Shown: positions 25,720-36,168 of the stretch, one piece after another
How the letters are laid out: every line of letters begins with the position of its first letter
Position numbering within the stretch: position 1 is the stretch's first letter
Source: Trinickia caryophylli
Lineage (GTDB): Bacteria; Pseudomonadota; Gammaproteobacteria; Burkholderiales; Burkholderiaceae
Direction of reading: 5' to 3'
Length of the DNA: 64,000 bases
Assembly: GCF_034424545.1 (NCBI RefSeq)
Contig: NZ_CP139970.1
Coordinates: 3,782,001-3,846,000 of the forward strand
Program-made: the position numbers and the translations under genes
The notes under the pieces: model-generated
What the model saw: only the letters and a program-made list of their open reading frames with translations
The model's database searches: none
What the model was told of the DNA's origin: nothing

Positions 25720-26444
25720 GCCGTCTCCTTGACTTGCCGAACGAGATTGAGTGCGTACTCGAGCTTTTTGGCGTAATTCGGATCGCCGCCGCCGTTGTAC
25801 CGTTGGGCGATCGATGCCGTGGAGATCGCACGCCAACTCGTGATTACGCGCGCCGTCGATGCCTTTTGAAACTGAAGGACCTCGCCGGGTTTAAGGACGG
25901 CAGCCTTGGGATTCGCTTTTTTCAGCATGTCCACCGTGGTTCCTTGTGCCTTGGCGATTCTGTCGAACGAGTCCCCCGGCTTGACCTTGACTTCATAGAC
26001 TTTCGTATCCGCGGCCGGGACCGTTTTGTAGTCGAAATTGGCCATGCGCATCAGCAGGTAGCCGATAGCGGCACGGATGTTATGGCCGGGAAGACTCTTG
26101 ACCGAAGCGACCGTCAATCGCGCTTTCCATGCCGGGGGCAGAATCAGGTCGCCGCCTTCGTTGCCCGTGAGCAGCGACGTCAGGCCCGGATCGCCGGGTA
26201 CGCCGATCTGCATGGGCTTCGTGTTCCATTCGTCGCGCGCGGCACCTGTTTCGGTCCATGCCATTGCCTTGATGAGCCGCCAATCGAGCGCGACATAGCC
26301 GGCGGTGCCGCTCAGATGACTGTTGAATTCCGTCACCGCCGCCCGGATGTCGCAGTCATGCTCGTTCCATTTCGGGTCCCCGACGGCTTTGTCCAGGGTG
26401 GCTTTCCATTTCTCGAAGCCGGTTTGTTCCGGTTGAGCGGCCAT
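25707..26444 (-). CDS. LysM-containing lytic-transglycosylase-like protein, possible secreted toxin
   Basis: A 245-aa protein without signal peptide or membrane segment. Residues 45-135 look like a lysozyme/lytic-transglycosylase core: catalytic-type Glu65 in IKAMAWTETGA, PMQIG (77-81), GNEGGDLILPP and NIRAAIGYLLMRMANF. A LysM domain (about 150-193, YEVKVKPGDSFDRIAKAQG) is inserted, and the terminal fold segment RYNGGGDPNYAKKLEYAL (215-232) completes the hydrolase. A LysM inside the catalytic domain is odd. Lack of a Sec signal plus the adjacent inhibitor-like gene suggests export by another route, such as type VI secretion. ATG 26444 has AAAAGGA upstream. It could also be a phage-derived lysis enzyme. 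Confidence 0.75.
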   Translation of the reverse strand: MAAQPEQTGFEKWKATLDKAVGDPKWNEHDCDIRAAVTEFNSHLSGTAGYVALDWRLIKAMAWTETGAARDEWNTKPMQIGVPGDPGLTSLLTGNEGGDLILPPAWKARLTVASVKSLPGHNIRAAIGYLLMRMANFDYKTVPAADTKVYEVKVKPGDSFDRIAKAQGTTVDMLKKANPKAAVLKPGEVLQFQKASTARVITSWRAISTASIAQRYNGGGDPNYAKKLEYALNLVRQVKETACAQ

Positions 26445-26455
26445 GATCGGTCCTT

Positions 26456-26755
26456 TTAATGAAGTCGCACCATCATTCGTTGTTTGACGGTACCCATCTG
26501 ATGCCGGCGGGTCGCCCCGGTCAAAATATCGAATAAAAACGGATTGCGATGGTACGGCTTTATGGATTCCGTTTCAAGGAAGCGGTTCTGAAACAGAAAA
26601 GTCGTTATCGCCGGTTCCTCCGGAAAATCGTAGTGCCACGTATTTTTGGCTTGCATGCGTGGCAAAACGGTTACCCGCAAATCTCGCGAATTGCCTCGGC
26701 GCGACTGCGCGCACGCGGTGCCAGGCGCCCAAAAAGGCTCGAACCGATTCCCCAT
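26456..26755 (-). CDS. Uncertain ~99-codon ORF upstream of the LysM gene, possibly a gene remnant
   Basis: The reading frame ends with TAA at 26456, eleven bases before the LysM gene start, so it is placed like the preceding gene of the same operon. The C-terminal part reads like protein (YDFPEEPAITTFLFQNRF, SIKPYHRNPFLFDILTG, MGTVKQRMMVRLH), but I recognise no family and no Met has a good ribosome site (26755 and 26773 are candidates). Local GC is low (about 42% in 26521-26580). The upstream part looks degraded. It may be the truncated end of a delivery or accessory protein. Confidence 0.4.
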   Translation of the reverse strand: MGNRFEPFWAPGTACAQSRRGNSRDLRVTVLPRMQAKNTWHYDFPEEPAITTFLFQNRFLETESIKPYHRNPFLFDILTGATRRHQMGTVKQRMMVRLH

Positions 26756-26896
26756 GAAGTGGGCATGTGGCATGCGTTGCGCACGGCGTCCGTCCGGTGC
26801 AGGAGCGGCTAATCGAAGCAGGGCTGTCAGCGCATCGGCCGGACCGGCTTGCCGTGCCCGGCGCGCGGCGCATGCGGATGGACAGTGGGGGGAAAC

Positions 26897-27556
26897 ATGA
26901 AAACGGGAATCGGTGTGGCCGCCGCGGTGCTTGCACTCGCCGCGGCGGGCGCGCACGCGCAGGCCACGCAGGAAGTGTATGGACAATTCGGCACCGAGGG
27001 TCTCGGCATCGGCTACGGCCATATGCTGAATTCGCGGCTTGGCGCACGCGCCGAATTCAATGGATTCGCGCTATCGCATGATTTCAATGCCGGCGATCTT
27101 CATTACGATGCGACGCTCAACCTTCACCATGGCGGCCTTTACCTCGATTTCTTTCCCGCGCCGGCGACGGTCGGGTTCCGCTTGACGGCCGGTGTGCTGA
27201 TCGGCGGCGATAACGTGGACGCAACCGCCACCTCCACGTCGGGCACCTATACGATCAACGGCACCACCTATCCCGCGCTTGGCCAGCAGATTCATGCGAA
27301 GGCGACTTACCCGACGCTGCGCCCGTACCTCGGGCTCGGTTTCGGCCATACGCCGAACGGCAAGCGGGGATGGGGGCTTTTCTTCGATGCGGGCGTGGCC
27401 TACGGGCGGCCCCATCTCGACTTCGATGTGCCGCCGGCCATCGTAGCCGAGGCGGGGGCCGCGAACGTGGCGGCCGAAGAGCAGAAGCTGCGCGACAAGG
27501 TCGACCGTTTCCGCTTCTATCCGATCGTGAAACTGGGCGTGACTTATCGATTCTGA
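26897..27556 (+). CDS. Outer-membrane beta-barrel protein
   Basis: A 219-aa exported protein: signal peptide KTGIGVAAAVLALAAAGAHA, then eight or so amphipathic strands (YGQFGTEGLGIGYGHML, LGARAEFNGFALSHDF, GLYLDFFPAPATVGFRLTAG) and the usual final Phe (LGVTYRF). This is the OmpA/OprG-like small-barrel type seen widely in Burkholderia. The start is ATG 26897 preceded by GGGGGGAAAC; farther in-frame ATGs would lose the signal peptide layout. Function unknown; small-molecule passage or structure is likely. It is convergent with galU. Confidence 0.82.
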   Translation: MKTGIGVAAAVLALAAAGAHAQATQEVYGQFGTEGLGIGYGHMLNSRLGARAEFNGFALSHDFNAGDLHYDATLNLHHGGLYLDFFPAPATVGFRLTAGVLIGGDNVDATATSTSGTYTINGTTYPALGQQIHAKATYPTLRPYLGLGFGHTPNGKRGWGLFFDAGVAYGRPHLDFDVPPAIVAEAGAANVAAEEQKLRDKVDRFRFYPIVKLGVTYRF

Positions 27557-27572
27557 TTATCGGTGGTGAGAG

Positions 27573-27606
27573 GCGGGGCCGTTCCGGGGGAAACCCGGAC
27601 GGCCCG
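27573..27606. terminator. Stem-loop between barrel protein gene and galU
   Basis: GGCGGGGCCGTTCCGGG pairs with CCCGGACGGCCCGCC across a short GGAAA-type loop, with two bulges. It lies between convergent genes and has no T-tract. It is likely a shared transcription end. Confidence 0.5.
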
Positions 27607-27637
27607 CCGCGCAAGCCGCGCTTGAGCGCGGCCGCAC

Positions 27638-28519
27638 TCAGCTGTCCATGACGGGCTGGCGCGTGCGCAGATACTCGGCGAACTCGTCGGACACCTCCGG
27701 GTGGCGCAGCGCGAACTCGACCGTGGCCTTCAGGTAGCCGAGCTTGCTGCCGCAATCGAAACGCGTGCCGTGGTATTTGTACGCGAGCACCTGTTCGTCG
27801 TTGAGCAGCGACTGGATGGCGTCGGTCAGCTGGATTTCGCCGCCGGCACCCGGCTTGATCGCACGCAGGTGCTCGAAGATGCGCGGCTTGAGCACATAGC
27901 GGCCCACCACGCCCAGGTTCGAAGGCGCCACTTCGGGCGCCGGCTTTTCGACGATGCCGGACATCTTGATGATGGCGTCTTCCCATTCCTTACCGTCGAC
28001 GATGCCGTACGACTTCGTTTCCTGCGGCGGGATTTCTTCCACGCCGATGACGGAGCTGTGATAGTGGTCGAACACGTCGACCATCTGCTTCATGACGCTG
28101 GGCACCGCATAGAGCAGGTCGTCCGCCAGGATCACGGCGAACGGGTTGTCGCCCACGAGCTTCTCGGCGCAAAGCACAGCGTGGCCGAGCCCCAGCGCTT
28201 CGGGCTGCCGGACGTAGAAGCAGTCGACATGGCTCGGCTTGATGCCGCGCACGAGCTCGAGCAGGCGCTCCTTGCCGCGCGCCTCGAGCTCCGCTTCGAT
28301 TTCGTAGGATTTGTCGAAATGGTCCTCGATCGCGCGCTTGCTGCGGCCCGTCACGAAGATCATCTCCGTGATGCCGGCCGACATCGCCTCCTCCACCGCG
28401 TATTGAATCAGCGGCTTGTCGACGATCGGCAGCATCTCCTTGGGGCTCGCCTTGGTGGCGGGAAGAAAACGGGTGCCGAGACCGGCGACCGGAAAGACTG
28501 CCTTGGTGACTTTTAGCAT
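27638..28519 (-). CDS. galU: UTP--glucose-1-phosphate uridylyltransferase GalU
   Basis: A 293-aa nucleotidyltransferase. It has the N-terminal pyrophosphorylase signature [20 protein letters not shown] with the UTP-binding region, followed by [14 protein letters not shown], the substrate loop [15 protein letters not shown] and the metal/Asp site LADDLLY. It makes UDP-glucose for exopolysaccharide, LPS and osmoregulated glucans. It is a single gene, 55 bases downstream of valS on the same strand, and possibly co-transcribed with it. Confidence 0.96.
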   Translation of the reverse strand: MLKVTKAVFPVAGLGTRFLPATKASPKEMLPIVDKPLIQYAVEEAMSAGITEMIFVTGRSKRAIEDHFDKSYEIEAELEARGKERLLELVRGIKPSHVDCFYVRQPEALGLGHAVLCAEKLVGDNPFAVILADDLLYAVPSVMKQMVDVFDHYHSSVIGVEEIPPQETKSYGIVDGKEWEDAIIKMSGIVEKPAPEVAPSNLGVVGRYVLKPRIFEHLRAIKPGAGGEIQLTDAIQSLLNDEQVLAYKYHGTRFDCGSKLGYLKATVEFALRHPEVSDEFAEYLRTRQPVMDS

Positions 28520-28574
28520 GGCATTACCCTGGTTATCGATTGGCTTCAGTCGGGGACGACTCGTCCGGCTCGCG

Positions 28575-31439
28575 TCAGGCGGGCAGACGCGCCAGCTGCG
28601 CGCTCAGCTTGGCGACGGTATCGCGGTATTGTGACAGTCTTTTCTGCTCCTGCTCCACGACGACGGCCGGTGCTTTTGCGACAAAAGATTCGTTCCCGAG
28701 TTTCGCCGTGCACTTGGCAATCTCCGCTTCCAGCCGAGCAATTTCCTTGCCGAGCCGTTCGCGCTCGGCCGCAACGTCGATTTCCACCTTCAGCACGAGT
28801 TTGTCGCCGCCCACGATCGCAATCGGTGCACCCTGTGCCTCATTGTCGAGCGCGCTTTCGTCTGCGAGGATGCGCACCTCCGAGAGCCGGGCGAGGGCTT
28901 GCGCATAGCCCGCATAGCTTTCCCACAGCGCCGCGTTGCCGTGCACGAGCAGCGGCACCTTCGTCGCCGGCGAGAGATTCATCTCGCCGCGCAGGTTGCG
29001 GCATGCGTCGATCGCGGCCTTCAGGCCGCCAGCCCACTGTTCGGAGGATTCGTCGATCTTGTCCTCGCGGGCACGCGGGTACGGCTGCACCATGATGGAC
29101 GTCGCACCTTCGGCAATACCTTGCGGGTAGGCGTCGGTGAGCGGCGCGACCTTTTGCCAGAGGGCCTCCGTGATGAACGGGATGATCGGATGCGCGAGGC
29201 GCAGCACGGTTTCCAGCACACGCAGCAGCGTGCGGCGCGTGGCGCGCTGCTGCGCCGGCGTGCCCGTGGCGATCTGCACCTTGGCGAGCTCGAGGTACCA
29301 ATCGCAGTACTCGTCCCAGACGAACTTGTAAATCGCGTTGGCGACGTTGTCGAAGCGGTAGTCGGCAAAGCCTTTTTCGACCTCGGCCTCCACGCGCTGC
29401 AACAGCGAGACGATCCAGCGGTCCGCCTGCGAGAATTCGGTGTAGCCCGCGCCGCATCCGCCGGGTGCGCCGTCCTTCGGCTTCGAAAAGCCGCAGTCAT
29501 GGCCCTCGCAATTCATCAGCACGAAGCGCGTCGCGTTCCAGAGCTTGTTGCAGAAGTTGCGATAGCCTTCGCAGCGCGCGAGATCGAAGTTGACGTTGCG
29601 CCCGAGCGTGGCCATCGACGCCATCGTGAAGCGCAGCGCATCGGTACCGAACGAGGGAATGCCCTCCGGAAACTCCTTGCGCGTCTTTTTCTCGATCGTC
29701 GTGGCCTGCTTCGGGTTCATGAGCCCCGTTGTGCGTTTCGCCACGAGCGTTTCGAGGTCGATGCCATCGACGATATCGATCGGGTCAAGCGTGTTGCCCT
29801 TGCTCTTCGACATCTTCTGGCCTTCGTGATCGCGCACGAGGCCATGCACATAGACGGTCTGAAAGGGCACCTTGCCCGTGAAGTGGGTCGTCATCATGAT
29901 CATGCGCGCGACCCAGAAGAAGATGATGTCGAAGCCCGTCACGAGCACCGAGGAGGGCAGGAAGCACGCCAGTTCCCTGGTTTCGTTCGGCCAGCCGAGC
30001 GACGAAAACGGCACGAGTGCCGACGAGAACCAGGTATCGAGCACGTCGTCGTCGCGCGTGAGCGCGCCCGCGTAGCCGCGCGCCGCGGCCTGCGCGCGTG
30101 CGTCTTCCTCGCTGCGGGCGACGAACACCTCGCCGTTCTCGCCATACCATGCGGGGATCTGGTGCCCCCACCACAACTGACGCGAGATGCACCAGTCCTG
30201 GATGTTCTCCAGCCACTGGTAGTAGGTGGTCGTCCAGTTTTCAGGCACGAATTCGATCTCGCCCCGGCGCACCACGTCGAGCGCCGTCTCGGCAATCGAT
30301 TTGCCGGGATTGAACGTACCTTCGGGCGCCGGCTTGCTCATTGCCACGAACCATTGGTCGGTCAACATCGGCTCGATTACGACGCCCGTGCGATCGCCGC
30401 GCGGCACCATCAGCTTGTGCGGCTGAACCGATTCGAGCAGCCCCTGGGCCTCGAGGTCGGCCACCACGCGCTTGCGTGCCTCGAAGCGATCGAGCCCGCG
30501 ATAGGCAGCGGGGGCGTTGTCGTTGATCTTCGCGTCGAGCGTCAGGATTTCTATTTGCGGCAGGCCGTGGCGCTGGCCCACCTGATAGTCGTTGAAATCG
30601 TGCGCGGGCGTGACCTTCACCACGCCCGTGCCGAATTCGCGATCGACGTAGTCGTCGGCAATGACCGGAATCTCGCGGTCCGTGAGCGGCAGCTTCACGT
30701 GCTTGCCGATGAGGTGCGCATAGCGCTCGTCTTCGGGATGAACCATCACGGCCACGTCGCCGAGCATCGTCTCGGGGCGCGTGGTCGCCACCGTCAGGTG
30801 GCCGCCGCCCTCGGCAAGCGGATAGCGGATGTGCCAGAGATGGCCGTTTTCCTCCTCGCTCACGACTTCGAGGTCGGACACGGCCGTGAGCAGCACCGGA
30901 TCCCAGTTCACGAGGCGCTTGCCGCGGTAGATGAGACCCTGTTCGTAAAGCCGCACGAACACTTCCGAGACGACCTTCGACATCTTCTCGTCCATCGTGA
31001 AGTATTCGCGCGACCAGTCGATCGATGCGCCGAGGCGCCGCACCTGTTGCGTGATCGTCGAGCCCGACTGCTGCTTCCACGCCCAGACGCGCTCGACGAA
31101 ACGCTCGCGCCCGAGGTCGTGCCGCGAGACGCCCTGCTGATCGAGCTGGCGCTCGACGACGATCTGTGTGGCGATGCCCGCGTGGTCGGTGCCCGGCAGC
31201 CAGAGCGTGTTCTCGCCGAGCATGCGGTGATAGCGCGTGAGGCCGTCCATGATCGTCTGATTGAACGCATGGCCCATGTGCAGCGTGCCCGTGACGTTCG
31301 GCGGCGGCAACTGGATCGAGAAGTTGGGGCGGCCCGGCTCGAACGTGGGCGCGGCGTAGCCGCGTTTTTCCCATTCGGGGCCCCATTGGGCTTCGATCGT
31401 CTGGGGCTCGAAACTCTTCGCCAGCGTGGTGTCGCTCAT
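28575..31439 (-). CDS. valS: Valine--tRNA ligase ValS
   Basis: A 954-aa class I aminoacyl-tRNA synthetase with normal bacterial length. HIGH motif is HMGH at residues 54-57 ([17 protein letters not shown]), KMSKS is at about 541-545 ([14 protein letters not shown]), a CP1 editing domain lies between, and the tail is the coiled-coil tRNA arm ([18 protein letters not shown]). It charges tRNA-Val in the cytoplasm. It is divergent from uvrD; the 170-base gap holds TATAAT-like elements on both strands. Confidence 0.97.
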   Translation of the reverse strand: MSDTTLAKSFEPQTIEAQWGPEWEKRGYAAPTFEPGRPNFSIQLPPPNVTGTLHMGHAFNQTIMDGLTRYHRMLGENTLWLPGTDHAGIATQIVVERQLDQQGVSRHDLGRERFVERVWAWKQQSGSTITQQVRRLGASIDWSREYFTMDEKMSKVVSEVFVRLYEQGLIYRGKRLVNWDPVLLTAVSDLEVVSEEENGHLWHIRYPLAEGGGHLTVATTRPETMLGDVAVMVHPEDERYAHLIGKHVKLPLTDREIPVIADDYVDREFGTGVVKVTPAHDFNDYQVGQRHGLPQIEILTLDAKINDNAPAAYRGLDRFEARKRVVADLEAQGLLESVQPHKLMVPRGDRTGVVIEPMLTDQWFVAMSKPAPEGTFNPGKSIAETALDVVRRGEIEFVPENWTTTYYQWLENIQDWCISRQLWWGHQIPAWYGENGEVFVARSEEDARAQAAARGYAGALTRDDDVLDTWFSSALVPFSSLGWPNETRELACFLPSSVLVTGFDIIFFWVARMIMMTTHFTGKVPFQTVYVHGLVRDHEGQKMSKSKGNTLDPIDIVDGIDLETLVAKRTTGLMNPKQATTIEKKTRKEFPEGIPSFGTDALRFTMASMATLGRNVNFDLARCEGYRNFCNKLWNATRFVLMNCEGHDCGFSKPKDGAPGGCGAGYTEFSQADRWIVSLLQRVEAEVEKGFADYRFDNVANAIYKFVWDEYCDWYLELAKVQIATGTPAQQRATRRTLLRVLETVLRLAHPIIPFITEALWQKVAPLTDAYPQGIAEGATSIMVQPYPRAREDKIDESSEQWAGGLKAAIDACRNLRGEMNLSPATKVPLLVHGNAALWESYAGYAQALARLSEVRILADESALDNEAQGAPIAIVGGDKLVLKVEIDVAAERERLGKEIARLEAEIAKCTAKLGNESFVAKAPAVVVEQEQKRLSQYRDTVAKLSAQLARLPA

Positions 31440-31538
31440 GTTGGAAATCCGCCGAAAGATGCGTGAAAAGATCGTTGCAAACCTTGAATTATAAAGGGTC
31501 GACCGTTCGGCCGGCCGCCTGGGCGCGCCGCGCCGACT

Positions 31539-31544
31539 TATAAT
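31539..31544 (+). promoter_or_regulatory. -10-like TATAAT upstream of uvrD
   Basis: A perfect TATAAT 66 bases before the uvrD ATG. No good -35 is seen at the right spacing. On the minus strand another TATAAT (31493-31488) is placed to serve valS. Confidence 0.35.
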
Positions 31545-31609
31545 GAGCCCCGCGCCATGCGTTTCGCGCGCCCGCCGCCGCTTTTCTCCTTGCCTGAGCC
31601 GCTTTGTCC

Positions 31610-33979
31610 ATGCCCGATTTGCTTGCCAATCTGAACCCCGAACAACTCGCGGCCGTCACGCTGCCGAACGAGCCGGCGCTGATCCTGGCCGGTGCTGGCA
31701 GCGGCAAGACGCGCGTGCTGATCACGCGCATTGCGTGGCTGATCCAGCAGCAGCTTGCCTCGCCCGCGACGGTGCTGGCCGTCACCTTCACCAACAAGGC
31801 CGCGCGCGAGATGATGGCGCGCCTCTCGGCGCTCCTGCCCATCGACACGCGTGGAATGTGGATCGGCACCTTTCACGGCCTGTGCAACCGCATGCTGCGC
31901 GCGCATCACCGCGATGCCGGCCTGCCCGCCACGTTCCAGATCCTCGATACGGCCGACCAGCTCTCGGCCATCAAGCGTCTGATGAAGGGCCTGAACGTCG
32001 ACGACGAAAAATATCCGCCGAAGAACCTGCAGTACTTCATCAACAACGCCAAAGAGCAGGGGCTGCGACCCGATCAGGTCGATGCCACCGACAGCTTCAA
32101 TCTGAAGTTCGTCGAGCTTTATCGCGCCTACGAGCAGCAGTGTCAGCGCGAAGGCGTCGTCGATTTTCCGGAGTTGCTGCTGCGCTGCTACGAACTGCTC
32201 GCGCACAATGCGCCTTTGCGCGCGCATTACCAGGCGCGCTTCCGGCATATCCTCGTCGACGAGTTCCAGGACACGAACAAGCTGCAGTACGCATGGCTGA
32301 AGATGCTGGCGGGTCAGTCGAACGCCATTTTCGCGGTGGGTGACGACGATCAATCGATCTACGCGTTTCGCGGCGCGAACGTCGGCAACATGCGCGATTT
32401 CGAGCGCGAGTTCGACGTGCGGCACCTGATCAAGCTCGAGCAGAACTACCGTTCGCATGGCCATATCCTCGACGCGGCGAACGAGCTCATCGCCAACAAC
32501 GCGCGCCGGCTCGGCAAGAATCTGCGCACCGATGCGGGCCACGGCGAGCCCGTGCGCGTGTACGAGGCGGCCACCGATACGCAGGAGGCCGCGTGGATCG
32601 TCGAGGAAGTCCGCGCGCTGATGCTCAACGGCCTCGCCCGCAGCGAGATCGCCGTGCTCTACCGCAGCAACGCGCAGTCGCGCACGATCGAGCACACGCT
32701 CGTCAATGCGGGCATTCCGTACCGCGTCTATGGCGGGCTGCGCTTTTTCGAGCGCCAGGAAGTCAAGCATGCGCTTGCGTACCTGCGTCTCATCGACAAC
32801 CCGAACGACGATACGGCCTTTGCCCGCGTCGTGAATTTTCCGACCCGCGGCATCGGGGCGCGCACGATCGAGCAACTGGCCGACGCGGCGCGGCTTTACG
32901 GTTGCTCGATGGCCGCGGCGATTCCCTATGTCACCGGCAAGGCGGGCTCGAGCCTCGCGGCGTTCGCGAACCTCGTCGCGAAGATGCGCGCCGAGACCGA
33001 GCACATGAGCCTGCCCGAGACGGTCGAGCAGGTCGTGCGCGCAAGCGGTCTTGCCGAGTTCTATCAAGGCGAGCGCGAAGGTCAGGATCGGCTCGAGAAC
33101 TTGCAGGAACTCGTGAACGCGGCAGCGGCCTTCGTGAGCGAGGAGGGCTACGGGCTCGATACGCCGGCGCGCTCGATTCCGCTGGCGCCGGGCGCGAGCG
33201 CGGCGCCCGAGGTGGTTTACGCCGGGCCCGATGCGGCCACGACGGTGCTAGACGCACGCAGCCTCGCCGAGCCGGCGCAGCAGCCCGACACCATGACACC
33301 GCTCGCGGGCTTTCTCTCGCACGCCTCGCTCGAGGCCGGCGACAGCCAGGCGCAGGCGGGCCAGGATGCCGTTCAACTGATGACGGTGCATGCGGCGAAG
33401 GGCCTCGAATTCACGGCCGTCTTCATCACCGGGCTGGAAGAGGGCCTTTTCCCGCACGAGAACAGCGCGGTGGATCCGGACGGGCTCGAAGAGGAGCGCC
33501 GCCTGATGTACGTGGCGATCACGCGCGCGAAAGAGCGGCTCTATCTGTCGTTCGCTCAAAGCCGCATGCTGCACGGCCAGACGCGCTACAACGTGCGATC
33601 GCGCTTTTTCGACGAACTGCCGCAGGCGACGCTCAAGTGGCTGACGCCGAAGGCCGAAGCCGGCTCGCGTTGGGGCGGGCGCTCGGACAATGCGGGTTGG
33701 GGACGCGACTGGTTCGCGCGCCCCGAGCGCGGCGAGCGCCGTGGCGGCTACACGGGCGAGCAGGCCGCCTCGGCGCCGCTGCCCTCGTTCGCCAACGAGC
33801 AGCGCGCGGCCGATACGGGCTTTCGCGTGGGTCAGCAGGTGTTTCACACGAAGTTCGGCGAGGGTGCGATCGTCGCGCTCGAGGGCAGCGGCGCCGACGC
33901 GCGCGCGCAGGTGCGATTCAAGCGGCACGGCGAAAAATGGCTCGCGCTGGCTGTGGCGAAACTCCAGGCGGTCGAATGA
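31610..33979 (+). CDS. uvrD: ATP-dependent DNA helicase UvrD (helicase II)
   Basis: A 789-aa SF1A helicase used in nucleotide excision and mismatch repair. Motifs in order: Q motif [21 protein letters not shown], Ia [82 protein letters not shown]. The C-terminal basic Tudor-like tail ([17 protein letters not shown]) that binds RNA polymerase in relatives is present. ATG 31610 gives the standard N-terminus; TTG 31604 is in frame but unneeded. The stop overlaps the next gene's start (ATGA). Confidence 0.95.
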   Translation: MPDLLANLNPEQLAAVTLPNEPALILAGAGSGKTRVLITRIAWLIQQQLASPATVLAVTFTNKAAREMMARLSALLPIDTRGMWIGTFHGLCNRMLRAHHRDAGLPATFQILDTADQLSAIKRLMKGLNVDDEKYPPKNLQYFINNAKEQGLRPDQVDATDSFNLKFVELYRAYEQQCQREGVVDFPELLLRCYELLAHNAPLRAHYQARFRHILVDEFQDTNKLQYAWLKMLAGQSNAIFAVGDDDQSIYAFRGANVGNMRDFEREFDVRHLIKLEQNYRSHGHILDAANELIANNARRLGKNLRTDAGHGEPVRVYEAATDTQEAAWIVEEVRALMLNGLARSEIAVLYRSNAQSRTIEHTLVNAGIPYRVYGGLRFFERQEVKHALAYLRLIDNPNDDTAFARVVNFPTRGIGARTIEQLADAARLYGCSMAAAIPYVTGKAGSSLAAFANLVAKMRAETEHMSLPETVEQVVRASGLAEFYQGEREGQDRLENLQELVNAAAAFVSEEGYGLDTPARSIPLAPGASAAPEVVYAGPDAATTVLDARSLAEPAQQPDTMTPLAGFLSHASLEAGDSQAQAGQDAVQLMTVHAAKGLEFTAVFITGLEEGLFPHENSAVDPDGLEEERRLMYVAITRAKERLYLSFAQSRMLHGQTRYNVRSRFFDELPQATLKWLTPKAEAGSRWGGRSDNAGWGRDWFARPERGERRGGYTGEQAASAPLPSFANEQRAADTGFRVGQQVFHTKFGEGAIVALEGSGADARAQVRFKRHGEKWLALAVAKLQAVE

Positions 33980-34761
33980 AGATGCGCGAATTCGATGCCG
34001 GCGAGCGCCGGCTGGGTGTGCTCGCGGCGCTGCCGCAGGAACTCGGCGATCTTCTCGATGCCATGCGGGCCGAGGGCGGCGTGCGCACCGTCACGCTGGG
34101 CCGGCGCGACTATCACACCGGCACTGTGTACGGCACGCCGTGCGTCGTCACGCTCGCGCGAGTCGGCAAGGTCGCGGCCGCCGCGAGCGCCAGTACGCTG
34201 ATCCACGCATTCGGCATCGAGGAGATCGTGTTTACGGGCGTCGCGGGCGGGGTCGGCCGCGACGTGCGCGTAGGCGACATCGTCGTGGCCGATGCGTTGA
34301 TGCAGCACGATCTCGATGCATCGCCGTTCTTTCCGCGCTACGAAGTGCCGCTGCTCGAGCGCGCGCGGTTCCCGGCGGATCCGGTTTTGTCGGAGCGCCT
34401 CGCGGCGGCGTGCGAGTGTTTCGTGGCCGACGAAGGCGCGCGGCTTGCCGAGCGTTTCAGCTTGCGCGGGGTGCGCGTCCATCGCGGGCTCATTGCGAGC
34501 GGCGACCGCTTCGTTTCGAGCACGGCCGAGGTGGCGGCTTTGAGCGGCGCGGTACCGGATGCGCTGGCGGTCGAGATGGAAGGAGCCGCTATCGCGCAGG
34601 TCTGCTACGAGCACGACGTTGCCTGCGCCGTGGTGCGGACGATTTCCGACGCGGCCGACGATCACGCGATGGATTCGTTCTCGTCGTTTCTGACCGATAT
34701 CGCCAGCACCTATTCGTCGGGGATCCTGCGACGCTTCCTGGAAGCGTTCGCCGTGGCCTGA
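33976..34761 (+). CDS. mtnN: 5'-methylthioadenosine/S-adenosylhomocysteine nucleosidase
   Basis: A 261-aa PNP/UDP-family nucleosidase that cleaves adenine from MTA and SAH to recycle sulfur and prevent product inhibition of methyltransferases. Landmarks: VLAALPQEL with the family N-terminal acid, VFTGVAGGVG, VGDIVVADA, SGDRFVSS, VEMEGAAIAQVCYEHD for ribose binding and TISDAADDHA with the catalytic Asp. It carries a slightly longer N-terminus than E. coli Mtn. The start ATG 33976 overlaps the uvrD stop, so expression is coupled to uvrD, an unusual but harmless pairing. Confidence 0.9.
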   Translation: MKMREFDAGERRLGVLAALPQELGDLLDAMRAEGGVRTVTLGRRDYHTGTVYGTPCVVTLARVGKVAAAASASTLIHAFGIEEIVFTGVAGGVGRDVRVGDIVVADALMQHDLDASPFFPRYEVPLLERARFPADPVLSERLAAACECFVADEGARLAERFSLRGVRVHRGLIASGDRFVSSTAEVAALSGAVPDALAVEMEGAAIAQVCYEHDVACAVVRTISDAADDHAMDSFSSFLTDIASTYSSGILRRFLEAFAVA

Positions 34762-34773
34762 GCGGCAGGCGGG

Positions 34774-34788
34774 CCGGCGCAGCGCCGG
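34774..34788. terminator. Inverted repeat between mtnN and the MFS gene
   Basis: CCGGCGC-A-GCGCCGG followed by a tandem ATCGTCAG pair. It sits between convergent genes and may terminate or stabilise transcripts. There is no T-tract. Confidence 0.35.
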
Positions 34789-34905
34789 ATCGTCAGATCG
34801 TCAGATTGCCTGTGCTGCCCGGCCGGCGAATTCGCCACCGGGAGAAGCGGTAAAGAAAGGCCGCGGCACCGGGCGCGCGGCCTCCACGGCCGATGCCAGG
34901 CAGCG

Positions 34906-36168
34906 TCAGGCCTTCGCGCGCCGGCTTTCGAGGTTGGGCAGGAACACGGTCAGCACGCCGATCAACGGCAGGAACGAGCAAACCTTGTAGACGAAACCGA
35001 TGCTGGTCGCATCGGCGAGATCGCCGAGCACGGCTGCGCCCACACCGCCCAGGCCGAATGCGAAGCCGAAAAAGAGCCCGGCCACCATGCCTACGTTGCC
35101 CGGAATCAGCTCCTGCGCATAGACGATGATCGCGGCGAACGCCGAGGCGAGCACCACGCCGATGATGACGGTGAGCACGCCCGTCCAGAAGAGATTGGCG
35201 TAGGGCAGCAGCAGCGTGAACGGCGCAACGCCGAGAATCGAGACCCAGATCACGTACTTGCGGCCGATGCGGTCGCCGACGGGCCCGCCGATGATCGTGC
35301 CGGCGGCGACGGCCGCGAGGAACACGAAGAGGTGGATCTGCGCGGCCTGCACGCCCAGGTGAAACTTGTCGATCAGATAGAACGTGAAATAGCTGTTGAT
35401 GCTCGCGAGATAGAAATACTTCGAAAACACGAGCAGTACCAGTACGCCGATGGCGAAGGCGACGCGCCCTTTCGAGAGTTCGGGATGTCCCGCTCGCGTG
35501 GCGCCCTTTTTGCGGACAACCGGGTGGCGACCGTACCAGCGGCCGATGTTCGCGAGCACGACGATGGCGACGAGTGCGGCGGCCGAGAACCAGGCGATGC
35601 TGCGTTGGCCGTGCGGAATGACGACGAGCGCGGCAAGCAGCGGCCCGAGCGACGTGCCGGCATTGCCGCCTACCTGGAAGAGCGACTGCGCGAGCCCGTA
35701 GCGGCCGCCCGACGCCATGCGCGCGACGCGCGAGGACTCCGGGTGGAATACCGACGAGCCGCAGCCGACGAGCGCTGCGGCTACGAGCAGCAGCGGAAAA
35801 TTCGGCGCAACCGACATCAGCAGCAACCCGCACAGCGTGAAGCCCATGCCCACCGGCAGCGAGTACGGCTGCGGGCGTTTGTCGGTATAGAGGCCGACGA
35901 GCGGCTGCAGCAGCGACGCCGTGATCTGATAGGTGAGCGTGATCAAGCCGATCTGCGCGAACGACAGCGAAAAGCTCGCCTTGAGCATCGGGTAGATGGC
36001 CAGTATCAGCGACTGGATCATGTCGTTGAGCAGGTGCGAAAAACTGATCGCACCGAGCACGGAGTACTTCGTTCCCGCCGGCGCGGCTGCGGCAGCGGCC
36101 GGCGCGGCGTTTGGCGTGGCAGGGGCGGCGTTCGCCGCGAGAGCGTTCTTCTGCATACGCGATGACAT
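34906..36168 (-). CDS. fsr: Fsr-type major facilitator efflux transporter
   Basis: A 420-aa MFS protein with about 12 membrane segments and a ~30-residue Ala/Pro-rich N-terminal extension. The family marker ISFSHLLNDMIQSLILAIYP is followed by QIGLITLTYQITASLLQPLV and the strong motif GSSVFHPESSRVARMASGGR, all typical of the fosmidomycin-resistance protein (Fsr) group. It exports small drugs or metabolites across the inner membrane. It is transcribed alone; neighbours do not hint at a substrate. Confidence 0.88.
   Translation of the reverse strand: MSSRMQKNALAANAAPATPNAAPAAAAAAPAGTKYSVLGAISFSHLLNDMIQSLILAIYPMLKASFSLSFAQIGLITLTYQITASLLQPLVGLYTDKRPQPYSLPVGMGFTLCGLLLMSVAPNFPLLLVAAALVGCGSSVFHPESSRVARMASGGRYGLAQSLFQVGGNAGTSLGPLLAALVVIPHGQRSIAWFSAAALVAIVVLANIGRWYGRHPVVRKKGATRAGHPELSKGRVAFAIGVLVLLVFSKYFYLASINSYFTFYLIDKFHLGVQAAQIHLFVFLAAVAAGTIIGGPVGDRIGRKYVIWVSILGVAPFTLLLPYANLFWTGVLTVIIGVVLASAFAAIIVYAQELIPGNVGMVAGLFFGFAFGLGGVGAAVLGDLADATSIGFVYKVCSFLPLIGVLTVFLPNLESRRAKA

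Noticed and set aside
26549..26812. A plus-strand 87-codon frame opposite the low-GC orphan ORF
   Set aside because: Neither strand is certain, but the minus-strand frame is better placed (stop just before the LysM gene start); the plus frame has no ribosome site.
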